Counted from the stretch's first letter, positions 23,840 to 33,735 are shown. The stretch is DNA of 64,000 nucleotides from Jiangella alkaliphila (GCF_900105925.1 NZ_LT629791.1:992001-1056000); one strand, 5' to 3'. The notes: generated by a model not told the origin, from the letters alone. Program-made: numbers and translations.

Positions 23840-26155
23840 CTACTGCGACGGCGTCAGCAGTTCGCGTTCGGCGGGCGACGGGGACGGCGTCAGGCCCTGG
23901 GCCGCCGCGACCGCCGCCATGCCCAGCGGCACGCCGACCGTCAGCAGCAGCGCCGGCACGATGATGCCGGAGTCGTTGGCGGCGAACCCGGCCGCGCCGG
24001 TGAGCAGCGCCGCCCACACGAGATACCGGAACAGCGACCACTGCTGCACCGTGCGGCTGACCGCCGTCTCGCCGTCGGGCCGGGTCAGCCAGAGGATCAG
24101 CAGGAACGCCGCCGGCACCAGCCAGCCGTAGATGGGCCAGCGTTCCAGCGTGCCCAGCGACGCCTCGCCCTTGCGGAGGATCACCGTCAGGGCGTCGCCG
24201 GAGAGCACGTCGGCGAAGAAGCTGCCGAAGTGGGTGCGCGAGCCGGCCGGCCGCAGCCAGTCGAGAAACGCGAACAGCCCGAACAGCACCGTCGCGCCGG
24301 CGGCGGCGAGCGCCAGCCGGGCGATCGTGATGCGGGCGCCGTAAGTGCCGAGCACGAGCACGGCGAAGCCGGGGATCGCGGCGAGGATGCCGCCGACGTC
24401 GGCGCCGGCCTGCGGCGCACCGTCGATGACCACGGCGATCATGCCGACGGCGGCGACCGCCCCCGCGGCGAACCGCCGGGACCGGCCGGTGTCGAGCAGC
24501 CACTGGCCCAGCGCCGCGGCCGCGACCAGGCTAGCCACCACGAAGATCGCGAACGGGATGTTGCCGAAGCCGTAGAACCGCCCGGCCACCAGCGGCGACA
24601 GCCCCAGCAGACTGGACTGCTGCAGACTCGACCCGCTGGCGACGTCGACCGCCAGCACCGTCGCGGTCACGCCCGCCACCACGCCCGGCGGCCCGTACAC
24701 GCGGCGCCGCCACGGCCCGGCCAGCGCGACGATCGTCAGCGCCACCGTGCCCACGACGATGGAGATCCACAGGACGGTGTTGGGCTGGTCGTAGCGCCAC
24801 CACCGGGTGATGTTGGCGAGGTACGAGGCCACCGGGGCGGCCGCCACCATGACGGCCACGACCTGCACGACGCGCAGAACGGCCGGCCGGAACCAGACGC
24901 CGCGCCGCAGCGCCAGCAGCGCCGCCGCGCACACGACCACCAGCAGCCCGCCGAGGATCTGGAAGAACGGCCCGGACTGGTCGCGGTAGATGTCCGCCGC
25001 CTGGTCGACGCCCATCAGCTCGGACACCGTGGCCGCGGAGCTGCCCGGGTGCGGACCCGCCGCCCGCCACGGCCGGCCGACGATGTCGCGCGCGGGCTCG
25101 TCGATGCCGGCGTAGGCGAGCAGCGTCGGCGCGAGGTCGGTTAGCTGGACCAGCCCCGGCCACAGCGTGGACGACGATGTGAGCCACTGCGGGCCGAACG
25201 TGCCGCCGTCGGCGATCGGACCCAGCGCCAGGGCCGCCCGGAGCCCGGCCGGCGGGATCGGCGACGACTCGTCGGGCAGCGGGACCGGGGTGGCGGCGCT
25301 GTCGGCCAGCCCGGCGATCAGCAGCGCGGTGTCGGGCGGCAACTGGTCGATGACGCGCCGGACCTGCTGGTCGACGGTCGCGGCGGTCGCGCGCCGGGCG
25401 TCGAGGGCGGCCTGGACGGCGACATCGTCGCTGCCGCGCGGCGCCGGGTTCGGCAACCCGCCGAGGTCGACGACCGTGACCGGGCACTGGCTCAGCAGGC
25501 CGCCGCCGAGGTCGCCGGAGTACTGGTGGTACGCCGGGACGCGCCCGGTGGAGTCGGCCAGCGCCATCGCGGCGCCGGGACCGATCGCCGTGGCGCACAC
25601 GCCGGCCTCGGCCAGCCGGTCACCGAGCAGGCCGATCTCGGCGTTGTAGGAGTTGTCGTCCTGCTGCTCCTGCAGCAACTCCCAGCCGGGCACGACGACG
25701 CCGGGTCCGTCGGGCGCCGACGTGGGCTCGGGCGGCTGACGGCAGAAGCGGTCGCCGTCGCCGTCGCCGTCGGAGTCGTAGAGGTCGGTGGAGCGGCGCC
25801 CCGAGCTCAGCGTCAGCCAGCCGTCGACCACGCAGGTGCGGTCGCTGACGGTGCGCACGGTCAGCGATCCGGCCGCCTCGGACCCGGCCAGGCCGTAGAG
25901 CGTCGGCATGCCCTCGGCGGTGATGTCGGGCCAGGACAGGCCCGGGATGCCGAGCAGGACGACCCGCTGCTGCGGGTCAGACGTCGTCGCGGGCGCCGGG
26001 GTCTCGGCGGCCGCCGGTGACGCCGTCAGCAATGGCACGAGGACGGCGAGGAGGGCCACCAGGAGACCGGCGAGGCGAGCACTGCCCGCCCGCACCCGGG
26101 GCCGCAGGGCGCCGGGATGCGCGCCGGTGCTGCCTGCTCGCTCCACGTCCATCAT
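23840..26155 (-). CDS. Large polytopic membrane protein with alkaline-phosphatase-like ectodomain
   Basis: A 771-residue protein. Residues ~25-52 form a signal peptide or first helix ending in a SPAAAE-type site. Residues ~60-370 are an extracellular domain with an alkaline-phosphatase/sulfatase-like outline (VVLLGIPGLSW near its start, DGWLTLSSGRRST, and near its end LTDLAPTLLAYAGI). From ~390 to ~750 there are about ten membrane helices. This layout is a conserved actinobacterial protein family of unknown role, possibly acting on cell-envelope polymers or lipids. ATGs at 26155 and 26152 both follow a -10-like TACGGT. Confidence 0.82.
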   Translation of the reverse strand: MMDVERAGSTGAHPGALRPRVRAGSARLAGLLVALLAVLVPLLTASPAAAETPAPATTSDPQQRVVLLGIPGLSWPDITAEGMPTLYGLAGSEAAGSLTVRTVSDRTCVVDGWLTLSSGRRSTDLYDSDGDGDGDRFCRQPPEPTSAPDGPGVVVPGWELLQEQQDDNSYNAEIGLLGDRLAEAGVCATAIGPGAAMALADSTGRVPAYHQYSGDLGGGLLSQCPVTVVDLGGLPNPAPRGSDDVAVQAALDARRATAATVDQQVRRVIDQLPPDTALLIAGLADSAATPVPLPDESSPIPPAGLRAALALGPIADGGTFGPQWLTSSSTLWPGLVQLTDLAPTLLAYAGIDEPARDIVGRPWRAAGPHPGSSAATVSELMGVDQAADIYRDQSGPFFQILGGLLVVVCAAALLALRRGVWFRPAVLRVVQVVAVMVAAAPVASYLANITRWWRYDQPNTVLWISIVVGTVALTIVALAGPWRRRVYGPPGVVAGVTATVLAVDVASGSSLQQSSLLGLSPLVAGRFYGFGNIPFAIFVVASLVAAAALGQWLLDTGRSRRFAAGAVAAVGMIAVVIDGAPQAGADVGGILAAIPGFAVLVLGTYGARITIARLALAAAGATVLFGLFAFLDWLRPAGSRTHFGSFFADVLSGDALTVILRKGEASLGTLERWPIYGWLVPAAFLLILWLTRPDGETAVSRTVQQWSLFRYLVWAALLTGAAGFAANDSGIIVPALLLTVGVPLGMAAVAAAQGLTPSPSPAERELLTPSQ

Positions 26156-26293
26156 GCTCGACCGTATCCGTACCAGCTCGATCCGAAGACAACGACGGCC
26201 CTAATTGTGGCCAGGCTGACACACTATTCTCTCGCCTTGCGAACCTCGTCGCCGCCGGGACCTCGCGGCGGACCTGACACTAAGCTGCTGGAC

Positions 26294-27229
26294 ATGACCG
26301 ATCGTTACGCCTACCTGGGCCCGGAGGCGACGTTCACCGAAGCGGCCGCCCTCCGATTTCCCGCCCTGGCCGGCGCGACGCTGGAGCCGTCGCCCACGGT
26401 GCACGCCGCCATCGCCGCTGTCCGCGCGGGCGACGTGACCGGCGCCGTCGTGCCGGTCGAGAACTCCGTCGAGGGATCGGTCAACGCCACGCTCGACGAG
26501 CTGATCCGCGGCGAGCCGCTCGCCATCGCCGCCGAGGTGCTGCTGCCGGTGACGTTCACGCTGCTCGCCCGCCCCGGTACGGACCTCGCCGACGTCCGGC
26601 GCATTGTCACGCACCCGGTCGCCGAGGCTCAGTGCCGCGCCTGGGTCATGGCGAAGCTGCCCGACGCGGTCATCGCGATGGGCCCGTCGACGGCTGCGGC
26701 GGCGGCCTCCGTCGCGAACCGGACGCCGGGCTCCGACGGCACGGTGTACGACGCCGCCATCGCCGCGCCGCTGGCCGGCGAGCGCTACGGCCTCGACGCG
26801 CTCGCCGTCGACATCGGCGACGACTCCGACGCCGTCACCCGGTTCGTCCTGGTCCTGCCGCCGGGAAAGCCGAGCCGGCCGACCGGCTCCGACAAGACCA
26901 CGCTGGTCGCATTCATCCGTGACGACCATCCTGGCGCGCTGCTGGAGATCCTCGAGCAGTTCTCCGCCCGCGGGGTCAACCTCACCCGCATCGAGTCGCG
27001 GCCCACCGGCAACGGCATGGGCCGCTACTGCTTCGCCATCGACGTCGAAGGCCACGTCGCCGACGCCCGGGTCGGCGAGGCGATGATGGGCCTGCGCCGG
27101 GTCTGCGCCAACGTCCGCTTCCTCGGCTCCTACGCCCGCGCCGACGGCGTCCGGCCGCCGGTGCTGCCGGGCACGGCCAACGGCGACTTCGCCGACGCCG
27201 CGACCTGGCTGGAGCAGCTGCGCGGCTGA
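26294..27229 (+). CDS. pheA: Prephenate dehydratase
   Basis: A 311-residue enzyme turning prephenate into phenylpyruvate in phenylalanine synthesis. The catalytic domain begins YAYLGPEATFTEAAA and includes VVPVENSVEGSVNATLDEL and the catalytic T-R-F of DSDAVTRFVLV. A C-terminal ACT domain follows (ALLEILEQFSARGVNLTRIESRP, with the ESRP phenylalanine-sensing motif), so it is feedback-inhibited by phenylalanine. No chorismate mutase domain is fused. The ATG lies 7 nt after TAAGCT (26281-26286). Followed by serS after 57 nt, a pairing common in actinobacteria. Confidence 0.96.
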   Translation: MTDRYAYLGPEATFTEAAALRFPALAGATLEPSPTVHAAIAAVRAGDVTGAVVPVENSVEGSVNATLDELIRGEPLAIAAEVLLPVTFTLLARPGTDLADVRRIVTHPVAEAQCRAWVMAKLPDAVIAMGPSTAAAAASVANRTPGSDGTVYDAAIAAPLAGERYGLDALAVDIGDDSDAVTRFVLVLPPGKPSRPTGSDKTTLVAFIRDDHPGALLEILEQFSARGVNLTRIESRPTGNGMGRYCFAIDVEGHVADARVGEAMMGLRRVCANVRFLGSYARADGVRPPVLPGTANGDFADAATWLEQLRG

Positions 27230-27286
27230 CGTTCAGCCGGCGAAACCCCCGCGCGCCGCGACCAGGTGGCCCGATACCCTCGGGTG

Positions 27287-28549
27287 GTGCTAGATCTGCG
27301 CCTGATCCGCGAAGACCCCGACCGTGTCCGCGCCTCGCAGCGAGCGCGCGGCGAGAGCGAGACCGTCGTCGACGACCTGCTGGCCGCCGACGAGTCGCGC
27401 CGGTCGTCCCTGGCCGAGTTCGAGCGGCTGCGCGCGGAGCAGAAGCGTCTGGGCAAGCTGATCCCGAAGGCCGCGCCGGAAGAGAAGCAGGAGCTGCTGG
27501 CCACCACGCGCGAGCTCGCCACCGCGGTGAAGGCCGCCGAGGCCGCCGCCGACGACGCCCAGGCGCGGCTCAACGAGCTGGCCAGGGTGCCGTCGAACCT
27601 CGTCCTCGACGGTGTGCCCGCGGGCGGCGAGAACGACTACGCCGTCATCCGCGAGGTGGGCGAGAAGCCGTCGCTCGAACGGGTCCGCGACCACCTGGAG
27701 CTGGGCGAGGGGCTGCGGGCCATCGACACCGAGCGCGGCGCCAAGGTGTCGGGGGCCCGGTTCTACTTCCTCACCGGTGTGGGCGCGCAGCTCGAGCTGG
27801 CCATCCTCAACCACGGCATGGCCACGGCCGTCGCCGCAGGCTTCACGGCGGTCATCACGCCGACGCTGGTGCGCCCGGAGATCATGGGCGGCACCGGCTT
27901 CCTCGGTGCGCACGCCGACGAGGTCTACCGGGTCGACGCCGACGACCTCTACCTGGTCGGCACCAGCGAGGTCGCGCTGGCCGGCTACCACGCCGGCGAG
28001 ATCCTCGACCTCTCCGACGGTCCGCTGCGCTACGCCGGCTGGTCGGCCTGCTACCGCCGCGAGGCAGGTTCTTACGGAAAGGACACCCGCGGGATCATCC
28101 GCGTTCACCAGTTCCACAAGGTCGAGATGTTCTCCTACTGCCACGAGGAGGACGCCGCCGACGAGCACGCGCGCCTGCTCGGGTGGGAGGAGCAGATGCT
28201 CGGCGACATGGAGCTGCCGTACCGCGTCATCGACGTCGCCGCGGGCGACCTCGGGTCCAGCGCCGCCCGCAAGTTCGACTGCGAGGCGTGGCTGCCGTCG
28301 CAGGACCGCTGGCTGGAGCTGACGTCCACGTCGAACTGCACGACGTTCCAGGCCCGGCGGCTCGGCGTCCGCGAGCGCACCGACGACGGCACCCGTCCGG
28401 TCGCGACGCTCAACGGCACGCTGGCCACCACGCGATGGATCGTGGCGCTGCTCGAGAACCACCAGCAGCCCGACGGCTCGGTGCACGTGCCGAAGGCGCT
28501 GCGGCCGTACCTCGGCGGGCGCGAGCTGCTGGAACCGGTCGCGACGTGA
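27287..28549 (+). CDS. serS: Seryl-tRNA synthetase
   Basis: A 420-residue class II synthetase charging tRNA-Ser. The N-terminal ~110 residues form the long coiled-coil arm that grips the tRNA's long variable arm. Class II motif 2 is in [31 protein letters not shown] and motif 3 in [24 protein letters not shown] binds serine. The open frame begins at 27266, but family members start with an M-(I/L)-DLR-type sequence, which selects the GTG at 27287; TACCCT (27275-27280) lies 6 nt before it. The HAD phosphatase GTG overlaps its stop by 4 bp. Confidence 0.97.
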   Translation: MLDLRLIREDPDRVRASQRARGESETVVDDLLAADESRRSSLAEFERLRAEQKRLGKLIPKAAPEEKQELLATTRELATAVKAAEAAADDAQARLNELARVPSNLVLDGVPAGGENDYAVIREVGEKPSLERVRDHLELGEGLRAIDTERGAKVSGARFYFLTGVGAQLELAILNHGMATAVAAGFTAVITPTLVRPEIMGGTGFLGAHADEVYRVDADDLYLVGTSEVALAGYHAGEILDLSDGPLRYAGWSACYRREAGSYGKDTRGIIRVHQFHKVEMFSYCHEEDAADEHARLLGWEEQMLGDMELPYRVIDVAAGDLGSSAARKFDCEAWLPSQDRWLELTSTSNCTTFQARRLGVRERTDDGTRPVATLNGTLATTRWIVALLENHQQPDGSVHVPKALRPYLGGRELLEPVAT

Positions 28550-29355
28550 CGGTGACCAACGGGTGGCGCCCGGCGCTCATCGCGCTCGACGTCGACGGCA
28601 CCCTGGTCACGTACGCCGAGTTCCACGAGCCGCCGCGGCCGCCGGTCGTCGACGCGGTGCGCCGGGCGCACGACGCCGGCGCGCACATCGTCGTCGCGAC
28701 CGGGCGGTCGATGCACTCGACGCTGCCGCTGCTGGACCAGCTGGGGCTGAAGGACGGGTACGCGGTCTGCTCGAACGGCGCGGTGGTGGTCGACGTCGCG
28801 GCGCGGTGGCCGGTCGACATCGAGACGTTCGACATCACCGACACCGTCCGCTACTTCACCACCCAGATCCCCGACGCCGTCCTGGCGGTCGAGGAGCTGG
28901 GCCGCGGCTACCGCGTCACGGGCGAGTTCCCGGCCGGCGACCTCGACGGCGACGTGACGGTGGTGCCGCACGACGCGCTGGTCGAGCAGCCGGTGACGCG
29001 GCTGGTGGTGCGCTGGCCCGACGGCGACCGCGAGCGGCTGCGCGAGATCGCCCGCGACTCCGGCCTGCCCAGCGTCGACTACGCGATCGGCTACACGGCG
29101 TGGCTGGACATCATGCCCGTCGGCGTCTCGAAGGCGTCCGGGCTGAGCAAGGTGGCCGGCCGGCTCGGCCTGACGGCGGCCGACGCGCTCGCCGCCGGCG
29201 ACGGCCACAACGACCTCGAGATGCTGCGCTGGGCCGCCGTCGGCATCGCGATGGGCCAGGCGCCCGACGACGTCAAGGCGGCCGCCGACGCCGTCTGCGG
29301 CGACGTCGAGTCCAACGGCCTCGCCGCCCTCCTCACCACCTACTACCCCCAGTAA
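28546..29355 (+). CDS. HAD-superfamily hydrolase, Cof type
   Basis: A 269-residue phosphatase with HAD motif [10 protein letters not shown] (nucleophile Asp), motif II VVATGRS, the Lys of motif III in GVSKASGL, and motif [14 protein letters not shown]. The large cap between motifs II and III is of the C2/Cof type, which acts on sugar phosphates or flavin intermediates. The GTG start overlaps the serS stop (GTGA); a second GTG lies at 28552. Same linkage as in many actinobacteria, so the two are probably one transcript. Substrate unknown. Confidence 0.92.
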   Translation: MTVTNGWRPALIALDVDGTLVTYAEFHEPPRPPVVDAVRRAHDAGAHIVVATGRSMHSTLPLLDQLGLKDGYAVCSNGAVVVDVAARWPVDIETFDITDTVRYFTTQIPDAVLAVEELGRGYRVTGEFPAGDLDGDVTVVPHDALVEQPVTRLVVRWPDGDRERLREIARDSGLPSVDYAIGYTAWLDIMPVGVSKASGLSKVAGRLGLTAADALAAGDGHNDLEMLRWAAVGIAMGQAPDDVKAAADAVCGDVESNGLAALLTTYYPQ

Positions 29356-29402
29356 CGGCGCGCGGGCACAGACAGCGAGGGCACGCGCAAGCCGCCCCGC
29401 GA

Positions 29403-29507
29403 GGTGCGGAGGGGGCGGTGGATGTGGAGCCGGCGTCAAGAGCGCCCGCGGCATGCTTCACCGCCGCGAAGCGGAGCCGGCGCAACATCCACCGCCCCCT
29501 CCGCACC
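29403..29507. repeat. 23-bp exact inverted repeat with degenerate internal repeats
   Basis: The 324-bp gap between the HAD gene and the DUF6918 gene holds no ORF I believe. Positions 29403-29425 and 29485-29507 are exact 23-bp complements around a 59-nt loop; the arms begin GGTGCGGAGGG. The core GCCGGCGCAACA occurs twice (29476-29487 and 29526-29537), with a related GAGCCGGCGTCAA at 29427-29439. It may be a strong transcript end for the serS-HAD unit or a dispersed repeat element. Confidence 0.75.
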
Positions 29508-29679
29508 GACCCGCAACAAGGGCGAAGCCGGCGCAACACCGGCCACACGCATCCCACCAGGCCGCACGCGCACCAATTCGGACGAATGCCACTCTTCGCC
29601 GCACGGATCTTCGTGTTCTACAGTGGCGGAGCACACCGACAACACATGATCGATTTCGATTCTGAGGGGCACTTCCCAC

Positions 29680-30135
29680 ATGGCTGACACACTTCGCGAG
29701 ATCCTTCTCGACCCGGCCCGCCGGCCTGCCGTCGTCAAGGACCTCCACCAGCTCGTCGACGCCGAGGTCTCCGACAAGAGCGGCGTCTCGGGGATGGCCG
29801 TCAAGGGCGGTTACGCGGTCCTGAAGAGGATCAACGCCGGGTTCGTCCCGGAGACCATCGACAACATGCTCGACTCGTTCGTGGAGCAGGCCGAGCCGTT
29901 TTACGCCGACTTCCAGGCCACCGGCGGCGGCTCGCTCGGCGACTACTTCGAGGGCCGCCGTTCCGAGGTCGCCGACGCCATCCTCGGCGTCTCCGACGCG
30001 CGCGCCGCGGCGTCGCAGCGCGACAGCGTCAAGAAGGTCTACAGCAAGCTGCGCCCGCAGGCGCAGAAGCACGTCGAAGAGGCGCTGCCGCGACTGGCCA
30101 GCGTCATCGAGAGCCACGCCCGTACCGCGGCCTGA
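29680..30135 (+). CDS. DUF6918-family protein
   Basis: A 151-residue soluble helical protein conserved in actinomycetes. It opens MADTLREILLDPARRPAVVKDLHQLVDAEV and contains KGGYAVLKRINAGFVPETIDNMLDSFVEQAEPFYADF, then a C-terminal charged helix. No catalytic motif or membrane segment is visible and the role is unknown. GAGGGG lies about 11 nt before the ATG. It stands alone between the 29403-29507 repeat and the bpa gene, which converges on it. Confidence 0.82.
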   Translation: MADTLREILLDPARRPAVVKDLHQLVDAEVSDKSGVSGMAVKGGYAVLKRINAGFVPETIDNMLDSFVEQAEPFYADFQATGGGSLGDYFEGRRSEVADAILGVSDARAAASQRDSVKKVYSKLRPQAQKHVEEALPRLASVIESHARTAA

Positions 30136-30231
30136 CGGGCCATCACTCACCCGCGTGGCCGGGCGGGTTCGACGTCGTCGAGCCGCTCGGCCAGGCGGGC
30201 CACGCCGGCCTGGATCATCCGGCCGGGACGG

Positions 30232-30816
30232 TCAGAGGTACATCCCGCTGCCGCGCTGGTCGCCCTCGTCGGTGCCGGCCTGCGGCTGACCGGGCAGCGC
30301 CTGGCCGGGCGCCAGCTGCACGCCCGGCGGCAGCGCCCGGCGCATCTGCTCCAGCTGGGCCCGCGCGGCCATCTGCTGCGCGAACAGCGTGGTCTGGATG
30401 CCGTGGAACAGGCCCTCCAGCCAGCCGACCAGCTGGGCCTGCGCGACCCGCAGCTCGGCGTCGGTGGGGACGCTGTCGTCGTCGAACGGCAGCGCCAGCC
30501 GCTCGAGCTCGTCGACCAGTTCGGGGGCCAAGCCGTCCTCGAGCTCGTCGAGGGAGGCCCGGTGGATCTCGCCCAGCCGGCGGCGGCTCGCTTCGTCGAG
30601 CGGCGCGGCCTTCACCTCGTCGAGCAGCTGCTTGATCATGCTGCCGATGCGCATGACCTTGGCCGGCTGCTCGATGAGATCGGTGAGCGAGCGCGTCTCA
30701 CCCTGGCTGCCGGGCGCGGACTCGACGGCCATGCCGCCGGGCCCGACGACGACGACGCGCTGCTCGTCGTCTTCGTGGGTGTCGTGGGTCTCGGCGTTCT
30801 GGTTCGGCTCCGTCAT
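30232..30816 (-). CDS. bpa: Bacterial proteasome activator
   Basis: A 194-residue protein of the DUF2587/Bpa (PafE) family, which forms a dodecameric ATP-independent ring on the 20S proteasome. The helical core runs from LTDLIEQPAKVMRIGSMIKQLLDEVK to GLFHGIQTTLFAQQMAARAQLEQM. The C-terminus is GMYL, which fits the family's C-terminal G-x-Y-L motif that docks into proteasome alpha-ring pockets. The disordered acidic N-terminus is also usual. Its presence implies a proteasome elsewhere in the genome. Starts 10 nt after the small basic ORF upstream and may share its transcript. Confidence 0.93.
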   Translation of the reverse strand: MTEPNQNAETHDTHEDDEQRVVVVGPGGMAVESAPGSQGETRSLTDLIEQPAKVMRIGSMIKQLLDEVKAAPLDEASRRRLGEIHRASLDELEDGLAPELVDELERLALPFDDDSVPTDAELRVAQAQLVGWLEGLFHGIQTTLFAQQMAARAQLEQMRRALPPGVQLAPGQALPGQPQAGTDEGDQRGSGMYL

Positions 30817-30826
30817 GGGACCATCT

Positions 30827-30988
30827 TTACCCCTCCGGCCCGGCTTCCGCCCGGCCGGGTCGGACTTGGTGTCCGGGGCGGCGCTCGAGCGGCTTCCGGC
30901 CGGCCGCCTCAGCCCGGCGCAGGGCGAGCAGCTCCAGCGTCCGGCGCCGTGCGGCCTGCCGGGCCCGGCGCACTGTCGCGCTGTTCAC
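30827..30988 (-). CDS. Small basic protein, last gene of the PadR-ABC operon
   Basis: A 53-residue ORF rich in Arg and Ala, beginning MNSATVRRARQAARRRTLELLALRRAEAAG when read from its GTG. The GTG overlaps the permease stop (GTGA) and is preceded by AGGAGGG 5 nt upstream, the best ribosome site in the neighbourhood. That coupling is the main reason for calling it a gene. The sequence predicts one amphipathic basic helix and a disordered tail; no family is recognised. Confidence 0.55.
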   Translation of the reverse strand: MNSATVRRARQAARRRTLELLALRRAEAAGRKPLERRPGHQVRPGRAEAGPEG

Positions 30989-33735
30989 TCGACCCTCCTG
31001 ATCATCGGCAGCCTGCTCGGCGTGAAGATCACCGCCACGAGCACGGCCAGGACGGGCACGGCTACGCCGGTGACGACGAGGGTGTCCCACGCCCAGATGA
31101 ACTCCGGCGCGCCGAGCGCCGGCCAGACGAGATACGCGAAGTAGATACCCAGTCCGGACCCGATCAGTACGCCGAGCCCGCCCACCACCAGCGCCTGTGC
31201 TCCGGCCAGGCCGCGCCGGCGCCGGGGTGGTGCGCCGACCGCGGCCAGCGTGGCGAGGTCGGCCCGACCCTCGGCGGCCGCGAGGGAGACCGCGATGGCC
31301 ACCCCGACCAGCGTCACGAACGCCGCGCCGGCGGTCAGCGCCAGCACCGAGGCGTCGGCCTCGGGCTCGATGTCCTGCTCGACGCTGACCCACGCACCGG
31401 TCGCCTCGATGGCCGTCAGGGCGGCGTCGAGCTGCTCCTGCGTCGCGCCGTCGAACCGCACGAGGCTGGCGGTCATCGTCGGCTGGAAAACCTGCGCGGC
31501 CAGGGCCTCCGCGCTGACGAACGCGCCCGGCAGCATCGTGTAAGCGAGATCGCGCTGCGACGCGTGGCGCTCGAACCGGACCGGCACCGGCTCGTCGCCG
31601 GTCGGCAAGGTGTTGATGACGACGGAACCGTCGGCACGAAGATAGGACCGTTCGTAGACCACGACCGTACCGTCGGCGACGGCGTCGAGGTCGGCCTGAT
31701 CCGGTTCTCGGCCGGACACGATGGCCATGACCACAGGGTCGGCGACCGCGACGCTCACCGAGCCGCTGGACCCGCCGCAGTCGGCGCAGTCGGGGGCGGT
31801 CTCCAGCCACGCGGTGTTGTAACTGACGGTGTCGTCGTCCGCCGTGTACTGGACGGCCAGCTCGGTGAACCGGTGCGTCACGGCGCCGGGCAGGGCGCGG
31901 GCCGCCGCCTGCTCGGCGGCGGCGAGTTGCGTCGCGACCTCGTCGGCGGACTGGCTGAACCAGTCGACGTCGATGCGGATGAGGTTGTCCGGCAGCGACG
32001 GCGTGTAGCGCAGCTCGTCGGCCCGGGCCGACCCGCCGGCGCCGAACGCGACCGCCGTCGAGCCCGCCACGACGATCGCGATGGCCGCGACCGCCGGCGC
32101 CGTGCGGTGCCGGTGCCGGGCTGCGTCGCGCACGGCCAGCCGCGCCGAGAGGCCCAGCCGGTGCGTCCCGCGGGCCAGCGCGGTGATCAGCCCGGGGAGC
32201 ATGATGACGATCCCGGCCGTCGCGACCAGGGCCCCGGCCAGCTGGACGGCGATGTAGGGCGCGGTCGAGGGCTGTGCGAAGTAGACGCCGGTGCCGGCCA
32301 GCCGCTCGAGCCGGCGGCCGTACTCCTCCAGGTTCCCGGACAGCATCCGGCTGGCGATCAGCGCACCGCCGGCCCCGGCGATGAACAGCACGAGCCCCAC
32401 GACCGGCAGCCGCGCCGCCAGCTTCGTGGTGCGGAACCGCCCGGCCAGCGCGTCGACCGGCTTCATCCGGGCCGCGCCGATCGCCGGCACCACGGCGGCG
32501 GCCAGGCCCGACAGCACGCCGACTCCCGCGGCAGCGGCCAGCTCCGCCCAGCCGAACGTCCAGTCGTCGATCAGCTCGCCGAGATACCACTCCCAGACCG
32601 GCGCCGCGGCCGGCACCAGTGCCGCGCCGACGACGATGCCCAGCGCCGCGCCGATCGTGCCCAGCACCAGGCCTTGCGCCAGTACCGTCCGGCGCACCTG
32701 TGCGGCGCTCGCACCGCCGGCCACCAGCAGGCCGATCTCGCGGACCTGCCGCCGGGCACCGACGGCGAACGCGGCGCCGGCCAGCAGCACGATCTCCAGC
32801 AGCCCGAGGCCCACGACCAGGGCCACCAGAGCGGCCCGTTGCAGGTCGTAGGCGGTCGGCCCGCCGGAGCCTTCGTCCGGGTAGAACTGCTCGGGGTGGG
32901 CGACGGCGGCGCGCGGCCAGAGGCCGACCCCGTCTGCCGCGAGGCTCCGGCCGAGCTCGGTGACGTCGGTGACGTCGGGGAGGTCGGCCAGGTAGGCGGG
33001 CCCGCCGGTGCTGGACAGCTCGCCCCAGCTCTCCTCGCGCGTGGCGGCGAACTCGGCGGCGACGGAGCCCGGCGCGGCGCTGACGGTCTCGCCGTCGAGC
33101 ATGAACGGGTCGATGACCAGCCCCGAGACCTGCAGCTGTGGCCCGTCCTGGAACGTGATCGTCGCGTCGGGCCGCAGCTCACCGTCGTCGAGCAGGTCCA
33201 GCCGCTCGGCCAGCGGCGGCGTCACGACGACCTCGTCGCGCGCCTGCGGCCAGCGACCGGCGTCGAGCCGGAAGGCGTGGTCGGTCAGCGGACCGCCCTG
33301 TGTGCCGACATCGAGCAGCATCGAGCGCAGCACGGTGTCGCCGTCGCGCAGCCGGATGCTCTGGCTGCGGCGCTCGGGCTCCAGCACCGTCCCCGGCGGG
33401 AGCAGCGCGGCGAGGTCGACGGCGCCGGCGTCGCGCTCCTCGCCGCGGCCCATCGTCCCGTTGTAGATCATGTCGATCATCGGTAGCCGGCCGTCGCCCG
33501 GCACCGGCAGGTCGTTGTACGGCGTGACCTCGATGATCGCGTCGGCGTCGCCGATGCGGGAGTACGCGGTGCGCTCCGGGGAGTCAGAGCTGCTGTACAG
33601 GACGTCGGCGATGGTCGCGCCCGCCACCGGCAGCCCGACCAGAACCGCGATCAGCAGCGACCGGCCGAGGTTCCGGCGCACCTGCCGCCTGGCGATGCGC
33701 AGCGCCGGCCGCCACCCGCGTCCGGGCCGCCTCAC
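30985..33735 (-). CDS. ABC transporter permease, FtsX/MacB type
   Basis: A 916-residue membrane protein with the duplicated FtsX-type layout: one N-terminal helix, a large extracellular domain of ~250 residues, three helices (residues ~285-440), a helix pair near 460-560, a second extracellular domain, and three C-terminal helices. Such permeases pair with LolD-like ATPases to export or remove peptides, lipids or antibiotics. The GTG start overlaps the ATPase stop by 4 bp. Controlled with the ATPase by the PadR regulator. Substrate unknown. Confidence 0.88.
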   Translation of the reverse strand: MRRPGRGWRPALRIARRQVRRNLGRSLLIAVLVGLPVAGATIADVLYSSSDSPERTAYSRIGDADAIIEVTPYNDLPVPGDGRLPMIDMIYNGTMGRGEERDAGAVDLAALLPPGTVLEPERRSQSIRLRDGDTVLRSMLLDVGTQGGPLTDHAFRLDAGRWPQARDEVVVTPPLAERLDLLDDGELRPDATITFQDGPQLQVSGLVIDPFMLDGETVSAAPGSVAAEFAATREESWGELSSTGGPAYLADLPDVTDVTELGRSLAADGVGLWPRAAVAHPEQFYPDEGSGGPTAYDLQRAALVALVVGLGLLEIVLLAGAAFAVGARRQVREIGLLVAGGASAAQVRRTVLAQGLVLGTIGAALGIVVGAALVPAAAPVWEWYLGELIDDWTFGWAELAAAAGVGVLSGLAAAVVPAIGAARMKPVDALAGRFRTTKLAARLPVVGLVLFIAGAGGALIASRMLSGNLEEYGRRLERLAGTGVYFAQPSTAPYIAVQLAGALVATAGIVIMLPGLITALARGTHRLGLSARLAVRDAARHRHRTAPAVAAIAIVVAGSTAVAFGAGGSARADELRYTPSLPDNLIRIDVDWFSQSADEVATQLAAAEQAAARALPGAVTHRFTELAVQYTADDDTVSYNTAWLETAPDCADCGGSSGSVSVAVADPVVMAIVSGREPDQADLDAVADGTVVVYERSYLRADGSVVINTLPTGDEPVPVRFERHASQRDLAYTMLPGAFVSAEALAAQVFQPTMTASLVRFDGATQEQLDAALTAIEATGAWVSVEQDIEPEADASVLALTAGAAFVTLVGVAIAVSLAAAEGRADLATLAAVGAPPRRRRGLAGAQALVVGGLGVLIGSGLGIYFAYLVWPALGAPEFIWAWDTLVVTGVAVPVLAVLVAVIFTPSRLPMIRRVE

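Noticed and set aside
29371-29687. Possible short genes in the 324-bp gap
   Set aside because: All frames are interrupted by or derived from the inverted repeat, and none has a ribosome site or normal composition.
30403-33486. 1027-aa plus-strand ORF
   Set aside because: Antisense to bpa and the FtsX-type permease; no motifs, typical shadow composition.
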